A stretch of DNA of 64,000 nucleotides. It comes from Candidatus Fluviicola riflensis (lineage in GTDB: Bacteria > Bacteroidota > Bacteroidia > Flavobacteriales_D > Crocinitomicaceae). The stretch covers positions 124,001 through 188,000 of the forward strand of contig CP022585.1 of the NCBI GenBank assembly GCA_002243285.1, read 5' to 3'. The notes beneath the pieces were generated by a model that did no database searches, was not told the origin of the DNA, and saw nothing but the letters and a program-made list of their open reading frames with translations. The position numbers and the translations under genes were made by a program. This document shows, one piece after another, positions 25,113 to 33,859 of this stretch (position 1 is its first letter; every line of letters starts with the position of its first letter).

Positions 25113-26921
25113 GTGCAGACGCCCCAATTGGATATTCAACTCAAATTAAAGACACTTCCCGATAAACCGGGAGTTTACCAGTATTTTGATAAAACGGGGA
25201 CGATTCTCTACGTTGGAAAGGCCAAAAATCTCAAGAAACGCGTCACATCATACTTCACCAAAAACCATGATCAGGCCAAAACTCATATCCTGGTCAGGAA
25301 AATAGTTGATATCCAGTACATTGTGGTCGACACTGAAATGGATGCCTTATTGCTGGAAAACAACCTCATCAAAAAATACCAACCCAAGTACAATATTCAG
25401 CTCAAAGACGACAAAACCTATCCATGGATCTGCATTAAAAAAGAACCGTTTCCACGCGTTTTTTCTACAAGGCAAATGATCAAAGACGGTTCCGTTTATT
25501 TCGGGCCATATGCCAGCGGAAGAGTCATGCAAACCCTGCTGGAGTTAATTCGGGAGTTGTTTCCGTTACGTACCTGTTCGCTCGATTTGGCGGCAAATAA
25601 GATTGAAAAACAGCAATATAAAGTTTGTTTGGAATACCACATCGGTAAATGTAAAGGACCGTGTGAAGGCCACCAAACGGCAGCTTCGTACAATGAAATG
25701 ATCGACCAGATTTCCGGGATTCTAAAAGGAAATATCGGATCGGTTATTCAGCATTTAAAAGGAATGATGCGCGATCATGCAGCCGAATATCGTTTTGAAG
25801 AAGCACAAGACCTGAAAACACGCATCGAACTACTGGAGCGTTACCAGGTGAAATCGACTATAGTTTCGCCGACCATAGATCGTGTGGATGTAATCACCAT
25901 GGTAGAAGATGACGACACGGTTTTTGTTAATTACCTCGTAGTGAATCACGGCGCTATTATCCAGGGAATTACGGTAGAAGTAAAACGCAAGCTCGACGAA
26001 ACACAAAATGAGATCATGTCGTTCATTTTACCCGAAATGCGCGAACGTTTCCAGAGTGAAGCAAAAGAAGTTTTGGTAGAACAACCGATGGATTGGGAAT
26101 GGGAAAACACCCGTTTTTTTGCCCCGCAACGTGGAGATAAAAAAGCATTGGTTGATTTGTCGTTGCGCAATGCCAAGTTTTACCGGCTCGAAAAACTGAA
26201 ACAGGAAAAGATCAAAAATCCGGAACGCCACACCGAACGCATTTTGGAGCAAATGAAAAAAGACCTGCGTTTGAAGGAATGGCCGGTGCACATCGAGTGT
26301 TTTGATAATTCCAATATCCAGGGAACCAATGCTGTTTCGGCTTGTGTGGTGTTCAGAGATGCCAAACCAAGCAAAAAAGATTACCGCCATTTTAATGTGC
26401 AGACGGTGGAAGGTCCGGATGATTTTGCCACGATGCGGGAGGCTGTTTTCCGGCGTTACCGGCGTATGTTGGATGAAGGTCAAACGTTGCCACAACTAAT
26501 CATTATCGATGGTGGAAAAGGACAATTGAGTGCCGCTTTGGAAGCATTGGAGAAACTGGAATTGCGTGGAAAAGTGGCCATTGTGGGGATCGCCAAACGT
26601 CTGGAAGAATTATTTTTCCCCGGAGATAGCTTGCCGCTTTACCTCGATAAACGCTCTGAAACCTTAAAAGTGATTCAGCATTTGCGGAATGAAGCTCACC
26701 GTTTCGGGATTACCCATCACCGCAATCGACGCAGCAAAGGCGCGTTGACAAATGAACTGGAACAAATTGAAGGGATTGGTCAAAAAACGGTAGAAGTGTT
26801 GATCAAACAATTCAAATCGGTAAAACGGGTCAGGGAGCAATCACTGGAAAGCTTGGCAGCTGTGATTGGAAATGCAAAAGCAAAGGTCGTGAAAACCTAT
26901 TTTGACCAAGCAAAGTTATAA
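25113..26921 (+). CDS. uvrC: UvrABC excinuclease subunit C
   Basis: A 602-residue nuclease that makes both incisions in nucleotide excision repair. An N-terminal GIY-YIG domain ('KPGVYQYFDKTGTILYVGKA', 'NLKKRVTSYF') is followed by the cysteine-containing 'CLEYHIGKCKGPCEGH', a UVR motif ('LKGMMRDHAAEYRFEEAQDL'), the RNase H-like C-terminal nuclease ('IECFDNSNIQGTNAVSACVV', 'LIIIDGGKGQLSAA') and a helix-hairpin-helix pair ('LEQIEGIGQKTVEVLIKQF'). The start is GTG 25113 or TTG 25107; GTG is chosen because a -7 element covers the TTG. Confidence 0.95.
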   Translation: MQTPQLDIQLKLKTLPDKPGVYQYFDKTGTILYVGKAKNLKKRVTSYFTKNHDQAKTHILVRKIVDIQYIVVDTEMDALLLENNLIKKYQPKYNIQLKDDKTYPWICIKKEPFPRVFSTRQMIKDGSVYFGPYASGRVMQTLLELIRELFPLRTCSLDLAANKIEKQQYKVCLEYHIGKCKGPCEGHQTAASYNEMIDQISGILKGNIGSVIQHLKGMMRDHAAEYRFEEAQDLKTRIELLERYQVKSTIVSPTIDRVDVITMVEDDDTVFVNYLVVNHGAIIQGITVEVKRKLDETQNEIMSFILPEMRERFQSEAKEVLVEQPMDWEWENTRFFAPQRGDKKALVDLSLRNAKFYRLEKLKQEKIKNPERHTERILEQMKKDLRLKEWPVHIECFDNSNIQGTNAVSACVVFRDAKPSKKDYRHFNVQTVEGPDDFATMREAVFRRYRRMLDEGQTLPQLIIIDGGKGQLSAALEALEKLELRGKVAIVGIAKRLEELFFPGDSLPLYLDKRSETLKVIQHLRNEAHRFGITHHRNRRSKGALTNELEQIEGIGQKTVEVLIKQFKSVKRVREQSLESLAAVIGNAKAKVVKTYFDQAKL

Positions 26922-26929
26922 GTGAAGAT

Positions 26930-26967
26930 CACAACTCCTTTGACATTTTCAATTTTACATTTTCAAT
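26930..26967 (-). repeat. Solo end of the TGTAAAATTGAAAA element family
   Basis: TTTTCAATTTTACATTTTCA at about 26947 matches the terminal repeats of the elements at 40896-41400, 46672-46800 and 49701-49837. No partner end was found nearby, so it looks like a solo end or remnant between uvrC and gcvH. Confidence 0.7.
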
Positions 26968-27062
26968 TAAAAAATAATACATTTGTGACCGATTAATAAC
27001 GTTTTAGCAAAACAGGATTGCGAAGCGTTAAACGAACCTGAAAACAACAAAAATTAAAGAGC

Positions 27063-27440
27063 ATGAATATTCCAGCTACATTAAAGTATACCCCTGATCA
27101 CGAATGGGTAAGCATCGAAGGAAACATCGCAACAGTAGGCGTAACCGATTTCGCACAAAGCGAATTGGGTGATATCGTCTTCGTTGAAATCGAGACCGAA
27201 GGTGAAACTATGGGTAAAGAAGAGGTGTTTGGAACGATTGAAGCGGTAAAAACCGTTTCTGATTTGTTCATGCCGGTTTCAGGTGAAATTATTGAGTTTA
27301 ACCGCGGATTGGAATCAAATCCGGAAGCTGTAAACAAAGATCCTTACGGTGATGGCTGGATGATCAAAGTCGAAATGAGCGATCCTTCAGAAGCAGCGGA
27401 TCTGTTAGATGCAGCAGCATACAAAGCATTGGTGGGGTAA
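27063..27440 (+). CDS. gcvH: Glycine cleavage system H protein
   Basis: A 125-residue lipoyl carrier of the glycine cleavage system. The lipoylated lysine is in '[19 protein letters not shown]' (about residue 63), and '[20 protein letters not shown]' is the family N-terminus. A TAcaTTTG element lies at 26978-26985. It is a single-gene unit ended by a strong terminator; gcvP is at the far left of the window. Confidence 0.97.
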   Translation: MNIPATLKYTPDHEWVSIEGNIATVGVTDFAQSELGDIVFVEIETEGETMGKEEVFGTIEAVKTVSDLFMPVSGEIIEFNRGLESNPEAVNKDPYGDGWMIKVEMSDPSEAADLLDAAAYKALVG

Positions 27441-27471
27441 TTCCCCTTCAGAAAATATTGAATCCCGTTAT

Positions 27472-27515
27472 AAAAAGAAAAAGCACAATGTGTAAACGTT
27501 GTGCTTTTTCTTTTT
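27472..27515 (+). terminator. Rho-independent terminator of gcvH
   Basis: AAAGAAAAAGCACAA pairs perfectly with TTGTGCTTTTTCTTT, ending in T residues. Confidence 0.9.
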
Positions 27516-27687
27516 CCCTCTAGCCTCACTCTCAAACTCGCACTTGAGGCTTTTTCTTTCAGTGTGGGCGTGAGAAATGAGCGTGAAAATCAAGTTATCA
27601 AATCCTCCGGGAAGTGGTTAGATGTTTTGGCATAATAACGGGATTTTTTGTAAGTTAGCTACTCATTCACATAAACCGCAACATAAA

Positions 27688-28071
27688 ATGTCAACACCAA
27701 TCGTTCGTTTTAATTCCTTGTTGTGTCTTTTGTTGCTTACCGTTTTTTCAGGATGTGATTTTGCACCCAAAAATGATCGGGATGCATCTTTTATTGGCGG
27801 AAATGCTGCAATGAAAATGTGGCTGGGAGAAAACACACGCTATCCGCAGGATGCGATTGAGCTGGGCATTGAAGGGAAAGTATACGTGAGTTTTGTTGTG
27901 GCTACTGATGGCTCGGTAAAAAATGTGGCAATCCGCAAATTTGCTTATCCTTCACTCGATAAAGAAGCTCTTCGGGTAGTGCGATCAATGCCGCGTTGGG
28001 ATCCTGCTATAATAGGGGGAAAGCCAGTTAATAGCGTCTTTAATCTTCCTATTTCGTTTAAATTACAATAG
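27688..28071 (+). CDS. TonB C-terminal-domain lipoprotein
   Basis: A 127-residue protein with a lipoprotein signal ('LLTVFSGC') and then little more than a TonB C-terminal domain: 'YPQDAIELGIEGKVYVSFVV', 'DGSVKNVAIRK', 'LDKEALRVVRSMPRWDPAII', 'GGKPVNSVFNLPISF'. Classical TonB has an inner-membrane helix and a proline-rich spacer; both are missing here. The start at 27688 gives the lipoprotein signal; 22 extra codons upstream are not protein-like. The next TonB-domain gene starts 1 bp after its stop. Confidence 0.85.
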   Translation: MSTPIVRFNSLLCLLLLTVFSGCDFAPKNDRDASFIGGNAAMKMWLGENTRYPQDAIELGIEGKVYVSFVVATDGSVKNVAIRKFAYPSLDKEALRVVRSMPRWDPAIIGGKPVNSVFNLPISFKLQ

Positions 28072-28072
28072 T

Positions 28073-28456
28073 ATGAAAGCCAGTCTGCTCTTTGTGTTGC
28101 TGTTGATTGCGAACGGAAATTTCGCCCAAACAGCCGATTCAGTCTATACCATTGTTGATCATCAGGCTGAATTTCCAGGAGGAAGCAGTGAAATGAAACG
28201 CTGGATGGCAGACAATCTGACTTTTCCACCGTCATTAACCGAAGAAGATAATCTGATCAGTCACATCAGTGTATCGTTTGTGGTAGAATTGGATGGCCGG
28301 TTAACGGAAATCCGAGTTTTGAGAGGAGGCGATCAGGCTGCCAACAGACACATCGCAGGAATCATCAAATCAATGCCACATTGGAAGCCGGCTACACTAA
28401 ATGGAAAAGCGGTTCGTTCCCGGTATCATTTGTCTTCAACCATTTGTTTGAAATAA
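28073..28456 (+). CDS. TonB C-terminal-domain protein with signal peptide
   Basis: A 127-residue exported protein (signal about 1-19, 'LLIANGNFAQ') with one TonB C-terminal domain ('HISVSFVVELDGRLTEIRVL', 'RHIAGIIKSMPHWKPATLNG', 'AVRSRYHLSS'). It forms a tight tandem pair with the lipoprotein at 27688, differing in sequence but not in layout. Without a membrane anchor it is unlikely to transduce energy; a periplasmic partner-binding role is inferred. Confidence 0.82.
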   Translation: MKASLLFVLLLIANGNFAQTADSVYTIVDHQAEFPGGSSEMKRWMADNLTFPPSLTEEDNLISHISVSFVVELDGRLTEIRVLRGGDQAANRHIAGIIKSMPHWKPATLNGKAVRSRYHLSSTICLK

Positions 28457-28509
28457 AAAACGATGACCACAAAAGTGACCACCGTTTCCAAAGGATTTAT
28501 TACTGGTTG

Positions 28510-29586
28510 TTAATTCAATGTCGGGTAATCAATGTAGCCTTTTTCGCCACCACCATACATCGTATCACGATCCGGATTATTGAGTGCCGAATTGGTAGCA
28601 AAACGCTGTGGTAAATCTGGATTGGCTAAAAACAATGAACCATAAGATACCAATGCTGCGCGGTCATTGGAGAGTTCCGCTTCGCCTGTTTCACGATTGT
28701 AACCGCCATTTACCATGATTGTTTTATCGAACAACGGCCCAAAGCTTGTCAATACGTCTTTTGGGTAATGCGGTAATCCGTCAAGCGGGAACATAGGTTG
28801 CATCAAATGCAGGTAAGCAAGTGGAAGTTTGTTCAATTTCCCGATCAAATAACCGAATAAAGCTTCCGGATTACTGTCAATCATACCGTTGTATGGAATG
28901 CTCGGCGAAAGCTTGATTCCGGCTTTGTCTGGACCCACAGCATCAACCAGTGCTTCCATAACTTCTATTACAAAACGACTGCGGTTTTCAACGCTTCCGC
29001 CATATTCATCGGTACGGTGATTGACTCCATCCACCAAAAACTGATTGGGTAAATAACCGAAAGCGCTGTGCAATTCCACACCATCAAAACCGGCCTCAAT
29101 GGCATTCAAGGCAGCTAGACGGTAATCAGCCACAACTTGTTTTACTTCTTCTGTCGTAAGCTCGCGAGGTGTTTCGTAGTCTTTCGGACCTTGTGACGTG
29201 AAGTGTTGTTGCCCTTCAATTGCCATAGCGGAAGCAGAAACAGTCTGGGTTCCATTTTTGTCAACCGAATGCCCTACACGGCCAGTATGCCACAATTGGG
29301 CATAAATCAAGCTTCCTTCTTCATGCACTGCGTCTGTTACTTTTTTCCAGGCTTCGATTTGCGATTGGGTGTAAATCCCAGGGGTATACGGGCTGCCGAT
29401 TGCCTGTTCAGAAATGTTAACTCCTTCCGAAATAATCAATCCCGCGGTTGATCGCTGACGGTAATATGTTACTGTCATTTCGCTTACATTTCCGTTTAAA
29501 TCGGCTCTGCTGCGTGTCATAGGTGCCATTACCATACGGTTTTTGAGTGCTTGGCCACCAATCGTTGTTTGTTCAAGTAATTTCAT
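28510..29586 (-). CDS. Old-yellow-enzyme-type alkene reductase (NADH:flavin oxidoreductase)
   Basis: A 358-residue FMN-dependent (beta/alpha)8 enzyme of the NemA/OYE group. Family features are 'LKNRMVMAPMTRSRADLNG' near the start, 'AQLWHTGRVGH' (about 97), the active-site segment 'GFDGVELHSAFGYLPNQFL' (usually HGANGYL) and 'RTDEYGGSVENRSRF'. Such enzymes reduce activated alkenes, nitro compounds or quinone-like toxins. It is the last gene of a MarR-pirin-OYE operon. Confidence 0.93.
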   Translation of the reverse strand: MKLLEQTTIGGQALKNRMVMAPMTRSRADLNGNVSEMTVTYYRQRSTAGLIISEGVNISEQAIGSPYTPGIYTQSQIEAWKKVTDAVHEEGSLIYAQLWHTGRVGHSVDKNGTQTVSASAMAIEGQQHFTSQGPKDYETPRELTTEEVKQVVADYRLAALNAIEAGFDGVELHSAFGYLPNQFLVDGVNHRTDEYGGSVENRSRFVIEVMEALVDAVGPDKAGIKLSPSIPYNGMIDSNPEALFGYLIGKLNKLPLAYLHLMQPMFPLDGLPHYPKDVLTSFGPLFDKTIMVNGGYNRETGEAELSNDRAALVSYGSLFLANPDLPQRFATNSALNNPDRDTMYGGGEKGYIDYPTLN

Positions 29587-29620
29587 GTTGTTTGTGTTTT
29601 TTGTGAATTGAATTGTGTGT

Positions 29621-30457
29621 TTATAATTGTCCCATTTTACCGCTTTGGTAATCCTGAATGACTTGCTGTATTTGTTGTTGACTGTTCATGACGAATGATG
29701 CATAAGCGACAATTGGTTCGTTCAACGGTTGTCCGCCCAAAATCATAAAATGGCTCTCGGAAATCGCTTTCACGGAAATGCTTTCACCTTCTTCGGTAAA
29801 GCGTGTCATTGTTGCGGGAAGCAAGGTGTTTTCTCCCGAAACGGCTTCGCCTTCTATGAGGTAAATGCCACATGTATTACCTTCCGGAATGGGCAATGTA
29901 ATCTCTCTGCCTGCCGGTAATTTCACTTCATAGATGTATGCAGGAGATGAGCTCACTACCGGAGAAGTATGCCCCAATAACTCACCACAAATTACGTTGA
30001 TCGTTGCTCCTTCATGTACAAATTCCGGAAGAGTCGATTTGGGATAATGGAAAAAACCGGGGTCGGTGAATTTGTCTTTTGCAGGAAGCGAAATCCAGAT
30101 TTGAAGCCCGTGCAGTATTTCTGGTTCGCTGCTTTCTTCATCCATTCCCTCGGCGTGAACAATGCCTTTTCCGGCATGCATCCAGGCCAAATCTCCTGCG
30201 TAAATCATGGCATCGTGTCCGTAACTATCCTGGTGGCGGTTACTTCCTGAAAAAAGATAGGTAATTGTTGCAATTCCGGCGTGCGGATGTGATGGTACAC
30301 CCAAACCGTCAGGTTTTTTCTCTATCGGACCGAAATGATCTAAAAAGACAAACGGATCAAGGTGCTCTACCGCGCTTGGAATGACTTGTCGTACGTGTGG
30401 ACCCATGCTTCTGCTGGGATATGCTTTGCGGGTGGTGATAATGTGTTTTGCTTCCAT
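29621..30457 (-). CDS. Pirin family protein
   Basis: A 278-residue bicupin of the pirin family. Metal-binding residues lie in 'SHPHAGIATITYLFSGS' and 'MHAGKGIVHAEGMDEES' (about 55-125). Bacterial pirins include quercetin 2,3-dioxygenases and redox-linked regulators; the activity here is unassigned. It lies 34 bp upstream of the OYE gene and 39 bp downstream of the MarR gene, with a MarR-type operator in the latter gap. Confidence 0.93.
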   Translation of the reverse strand: MEAKHIITTRKAYPSRSMGPHVRQVIPSAVEHLDPFVFLDHFGPIEKKPDGLGVPSHPHAGIATITYLFSGSNRHQDSYGHDAMIYAGDLAWMHAGKGIVHAEGMDEESSEPEILHGLQIWISLPAKDKFTDPGFFHYPKSTLPEFVHEGATINVICGELLGHTSPVVSSSPAYIYEVKLPAGREITLPIPEGNTCGIYLIEGEAVSGENTLLPATMTRFTEEGESISVKAISESHFMILGGQPLNEPIVAYASFVMNSQQQIQQVIQDYQSGKMGQL

Positions 30458-30461
30458 ATAT

Positions 30462-30481
30462 TTAGTTTTACATACAACTAA
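30462..30481. promoter_or_regulatory. Probable MarR operator upstream of the pirin gene
   Basis: TTAGTT and AACTAA half-sites separated by exactly 8 bp, matching the site at 30959-30982 in sequence and spacing. It lies 4 bp upstream of the pirin ATG, so binding would block pirin-OYE transcription or translation start. Confidence 0.65.
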
Positions 30482-30496
30482 TTGTGTGAAAAAAAA

Positions 30497-30952
30497 TTAG
30501 TCTGTTCTGAATTTGTCAAGTAGGGCATTCAGGTGAAACGATTCTGAAACGGTGAGCCCATTCATGGTAGGTCCAATTTCACGAAAAAGCATATCAATTT
30601 CAGACAGGACAGCCAACCCTTTTTCGGTAATGTTAATAGTGTATTCGCGACGGTCATGTTCCGATTGTCCCATTTCAACCAATTCCTTTTCGCTCAGCTT
30701 ACGCATCAGTGTTGTGAGATTCGACTGTGGGGCAATCATGCGTTGTAGTACATCTTTCTGACACATCGTTTGCGGATGTTTGCCTCTCAGAATGCGCAAG
30801 ACATTGAACTGTTCGTGTGATAACTGATACGGTTTCAGATGCCCGGAAATACGGGAATGCAACCAATTGGCTGTATACAACAAATTAATGTTGGCTTTCA
30901 CCGATTCGTTTTCGAATGATTTGCTTTTGATAGCTTCTTCAATTGTTGCCAT
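30497..30952 (-). CDS. MarR-family transcriptional regulator
   Basis: A 151-residue winged-helix repressor ('YQLSHEQFNVLRILRGKHPQ', 'IAPQSNLTTLMRKLSEKELV', the wing 'QSEHDRREYTINITEKG'). It is first in the operon with a pirin and an OYE-type reductase. Such trios are typical of electrophile or quinone stress responses; the MarR probably represses its own operon through the two TTAGTT-n8-AACTAA sites. Confidence 0.93.
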   Translation of the reverse strand: MATIEEAIKSKSFENESVKANINLLYTANWLHSRISGHLKPYQLSHEQFNVLRILRGKHPQTMCQKDVLQRMIAPQSNLTTLMRKLSEKELVEMGQSEHDRREYTINITEKGLAVLSEIDMLFREIGPTMNGLTVSESFHLNALLDKFRTD

Positions 30953-30958
30953 GGGTTC

Positions 30959-30982
30959 AATTAGTTGTATACAAAACTAATT
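30959..30982. promoter_or_regulatory. Probable MarR autoregulatory operator
   Basis: AATTAGTT and AACTAATT form 8-bp perfect arms with an 8-bp spacer (GTATACAA). It lies 6 bp upstream of the marR ATG. The same half-sites and spacing recur before the pirin gene. Confidence 0.75.
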
Positions 30983-31072
30983 ATTTTATTCGAATAAAAC
31001 TTGTTTTTTTGACAAAAATTGGGGATTGTTCTTATTTCGCCTCCTCCGAGTAGCGATTAATCTGATTCAGAC

Positions 31073-32212
31073 TTACCATTCCCAGTTTTCGGCATCAATC
31101 TGATTGTGCAAACTCGGATCATATGTGATGTAAAGAACCACATCTGGTTTGTAACTCGCAAGAATCGATTTATTCAGGCGGTAATTCCACGAATCGAAAA
31201 TAAACACGCTCTCGGCAAAGGCTTCTTTGACAAACGGAAGAATTGCTCCACCAAATGAATCGCGAATCACCAGTATTTTCAACTTGTTTTTGGCTTTTTT
31301 GTTCACAAAGTGTAATTGCTGGTCTTCTTCACTCACGCCTTCGGAAGTATAGGTAAAGGGGTAATCCGGAGCTTCTTCTGCCAGATCTGTATAACCAGAA
31401 CGCACTTCGGTGATTTCTTCCAAGCCTGAAACACCAATCAGCGCTACAAAATGTCCGAAATTGCGTTTGGATTTTTCCCATTTGTATTGGTCCAGAAACC
31501 CTAAATCCAACTGCGGTAAATGCTCACGTTTCATTCGTTGAAGCAACATTCGCGACACATAATAACCGGCTTTCTCAGTCCAGTGATTGTCTAAAATGTA
31601 ATACATATTGCTGTACTTTTTTCCGGCAATGAGTGTTGGAATCGGGTTGACCAACAGTTTTGGTAAACGCTTGCGGAATTTCTGTTCCAGCTGATCGATG
31701 CGATTAAACGCGTATTTCCGCTGAATGCTGAATGGCAGATCTTCCGGGTAGATTTCCAATGCCGACGGCCCGGGCAAAAAATAAACCGGAATACTCAAGG
31801 AGTCAAAATAATGTTGCCGGCGCAACCATTCTTCTTCAAATACCTTCAGGTTGTCGGGCGTAAAATTGAGATCGCCTTCGTAAATCCGTTTTTCATCATC
31901 TGCAATGAAATAACGCCCGTTGCGGCCAATGATCAGTTGGTCTGGATTTGGTGAAACCCTGAAAACACGAAACTTGATTTGTTTGCTCCATTGAATAAGC
32001 GGAGTCCGGAACGAAAAATTATCCGCCAGGTAGGCTTCGCTGTTTTTCGGAAAACTGTCCAGGTGATTGATATCGAAAGTCAGTGAATCGCGGAACTTCC
32101 GGTTTTCATCGGCGCGTTCAAACTGCATAAACTTAAATGAGTCGTTTATAAGCGGCAGGCAGATCACCAACGCAAAAAGTCCCAACAAATAAACCCGGTT
32201 AAAGCGACGCAT
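31073..32212 (-). CDS. AlgX/AlgJ-like SGNH-fold protein (acetyltransferase-like)
   Basis: A 379-residue protein with one N-terminal membrane segment ('VYLLGLFALVICLPLI') and a periplasmic SGNH-like domain. Motifs fit the alginate acetyltransferase AlgJ/AlgX group: 'YYILDNHWTEKAGYYVSR' (the D-x-H motif) and 'LVIRDSFGGAILPFV' (serine motif near the C-terminus). The family O-acetylates cell-surface polysaccharides, normally with an MBOAT acyltransferase, but no MBOAT gene is adjacent. The ATG at 32212 is chosen because the 19 codons before it are not protein-like. Confidence 0.82.
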   Translation of the reverse strand: MRRFNRVYLLGLFALVICLPLINDSFKFMQFERADENRKFRDSLTFDINHLDSFPKNSEAYLADNFSFRTPLIQWSKQIKFRVFRVSPNPDQLIIGRNGRYFIADDEKRIYEGDLNFTPDNLKVFEEEWLRRQHYFDSLSIPVYFLPGPSALEIYPEDLPFSIQRKYAFNRIDQLEQKFRKRLPKLLVNPIPTLIAGKKYSNMYYILDNHWTEKAGYYVSRMLLQRMKREHLPQLDLGFLDQYKWEKSKRNFGHFVALIGVSGLEEITEVRSGYTDLAEEAPDYPFTYTSEGVSEEDQQLHFVNKKAKNKLKILVIRDSFGGAILPFVKEAFAESVFIFDSWNYRLNKSILASYKPDVVLYITYDPSLHNQIDAENWEW

Positions 32213-32266
32213 GTTCGATGATTTCACTACAAGTATAAACAGATCGGGTGGCTTATGCAAAAAGCA

Positions 32267-32297
32267 CAAAAAAAGCGACTCCGTTTACCGAAGTCGC
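32267..32297 (-). terminator. Rho-independent terminator
   Basis: On the minus strand GCGACTTCG pairs with CGGAGTCGC followed by seven T. It lies between the T9SS propeller gene (32538) and the AlgX-like gene and stops read-through into the latter. Confidence 0.85.
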
Positions 32298-32337
32298 CTG
32301 TTGAGTTGTTGCGCTACTCAACGTTATTTTTGTGTTT

Positions 32338-32534
32338 CAGCTTCTGACTGACTAGCTGACATATTTCCCACGAATTCACGAATTTTTTGCGCTCCTAACG
32401 GCAGCGCCGACAATTATGATAGACATTATGTATTCCAACTGTCACACACAAAGCGAGTCCGTTAGGCGAGCCATAATTCGTGAATTCGTGGGAATTCTTT
32501 TTGCCCGTTTTTCATCTGTCATGACAGATGAAAA
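32338..32534. repeat. Palindromic intergenic element, copy 2, with satellite hairpins
   Basis: 32365-32494 is an imperfect palindrome with ends TTCCCACGAATTCACGAATT and its complement, and inner CGCTCCTAACGG / CCGTTAGGCGAGCC. The unpaired centre is about 40 bp. A perfect 26-bp palindrome (arms TTTTCATCTGTCA) follows at 32509-32534, and a TCAGCT/AGCTGA hairpin precedes it at 32338-32360. Confidence 0.85.
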
Positions 32535-32537
32535 GTT

Positions 32538-33794
32538 TTACTGTCGTATCACACGTGTTGTAAAGACCGATTCTGCATCCTTCATGCGAATGATATAAGA
32601 TCCGGGTGGTAATAATGTAAGATCTAATTCATTCCCTGAAAGTTTCCCTTCACCAACTGATTTTCCTTCTGTTGTAAACAACATGTAATTTGCGTTATCA
32701 GAAAATGTGGTAGAAAAAGTAATTTTCCCGTCTGTAGGATTAGGTGAAACCGTAAAATTGATTAAATCGTCTGTCAATTCATCCGCGGACAAAATCGCTA
32801 ATGGAACATTCGTTACAACATAACCGCTGTCTCCAACGCCGAATACAACCGAATCACCATAAGATGAAAAATCATAAATGGCCTGGTCAACCGATTCGTA
32901 GATCCATGATTGGTTACTACGGGTGAAAATCAAACCACCTTCACCAAAGTACGATTTGGCACCAGCATATACGTTGTTGTTTACTGCCAGGTGAATGCCA
33001 TAGTAATCAGGATAGAAAAAAGTTGCCATGTCCATTTCATCCGACCAGGTAAGGCCTGCATCATGTGATCGCAATAATCCGAATCCCGAACCGTCCATGT
33101 GATCGAATCCTGCGTAGCAAAGAGTATCATCAATGATCGCAATGGAAAGAAGTGGTACGCTGTTTCCATGTGGACTTGCGATGGAATCCCATGTTTGTCC
33201 GCCATCTGTTGAGCGCAGGAAACGCCCGCCCTGACTCGATGCCAATCCCAGAGAACCTCTGAAGTCGATATCGGTGATCATGTTCAGCGAATTTAAAGGC
33301 GCAGCGTTCGTAATCGTAGCCGCCGACCATGTTCCACCAGACAAACGATCTACCAATTCGCCTTGAAAACAACCTGATCCGCCGATTACACCGTTGTTTT
33401 CATCAGAAAAGTAGATGCCTTGGTTGAAACAAAGATTCCCTGAAAGCGGTAAAGCTGTCCAGGTAAGTCCGCCGTCTATAGTTTTGTAAGAACCTGAATA
33501 GGGTCCGACTGCCGCAAAACCGATGTTTTCTGTAATGAACTGCAATTTCACAAAGTGTTCACCGTTGGGGTAAAATGTGATTCCAGAAAACGCAACCGGA
33601 TTCCAGGTTTGTCCACCGTCTGTGGTTTTTAGCAACAAGCTATCGTTTCCGCCAATATAGCCGACGGTTGAAGAAGGAAAATCGATCGTATTAAGGCGAT
33701 TGGTTGTTCCTGTAGGAACCTGGAACCAGTTTTGTGCTGTTGCCGACATTCCACCGGTAAGCAAAGCAAGGAAAAGAAATATTGTTTTTTTCAT
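32538..33794 (-). CDS. Secreted beta-propeller (YCF48/BNR-like) protein with T9SS sorting domain
   Basis: A 418-residue exported protein. A signal peptide ('LALLTGGMSATAQ') is followed by repeated propeller blades of the YCF48/sialidase-BNR type with 'TTDGGQTWNP', 'TIDGGLTWTALPL', 'STDGGQTWDSI' and 'SHDAGLTWSDEM'. The C-terminal T9SS domain has 'VSPNPTDGKITFS' and 'LPPGSYIIRM'. The start at 33794 gives a normal signal; an earlier in-frame ATG is disfavoured. The function of such secreted propellers is unknown; they often bind ligands. Confidence 0.87.
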   Translation of the reverse strand: MKKTIFLFLALLTGGMSATAQNWFQVPTGTTNRLNTIDFPSSTVGYIGGNDSLLLKTTDGGQTWNPVAFSGITFYPNGEHFVKLQFITENIGFAAVGPYSGSYKTIDGGLTWTALPLSGNLCFNQGIYFSDENNGVIGGSGCFQGELVDRLSGGTWSAATITNAAPLNSLNMITDIDFRGSLGLASSQGGRFLRSTDGGQTWDSIASPHGNSVPLLSIAIIDDTLCYAGFDHMDGSGFGLLRSHDAGLTWSDEMDMATFFYPDYYGIHLAVNNNVYAGAKSYFGEGGLIFTRSNQSWIYESVDQAIYDFSSYGDSVVFGVGDSGYVVTNVPLAILSADELTDDLINFTVSPNPTDGKITFSTTFSDNANYMLFTTEGKSVGEGKLSGNELDLTLLPPGSYIIRMKDAESVFTTRVIRQ

Positions 33795-33859
33795 GACGAA
33801 CGTTTTATCTAAGACAAACATACGATACTCATTATCACGAAGAAAGGTACAATTAGTAC

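Noticed and set aside
24977..25165. Small open frame before uvrC
   Set aside because: Overlaps the uvrC promoter and start, and its composition is not protein-like.
28440..28510. Terminator between the TonB-domain gene and the OYE gene
   Set aside because: The candidate stem AAACGATGACCAC/GTGACCACCGTTT has too many mismatches to call.
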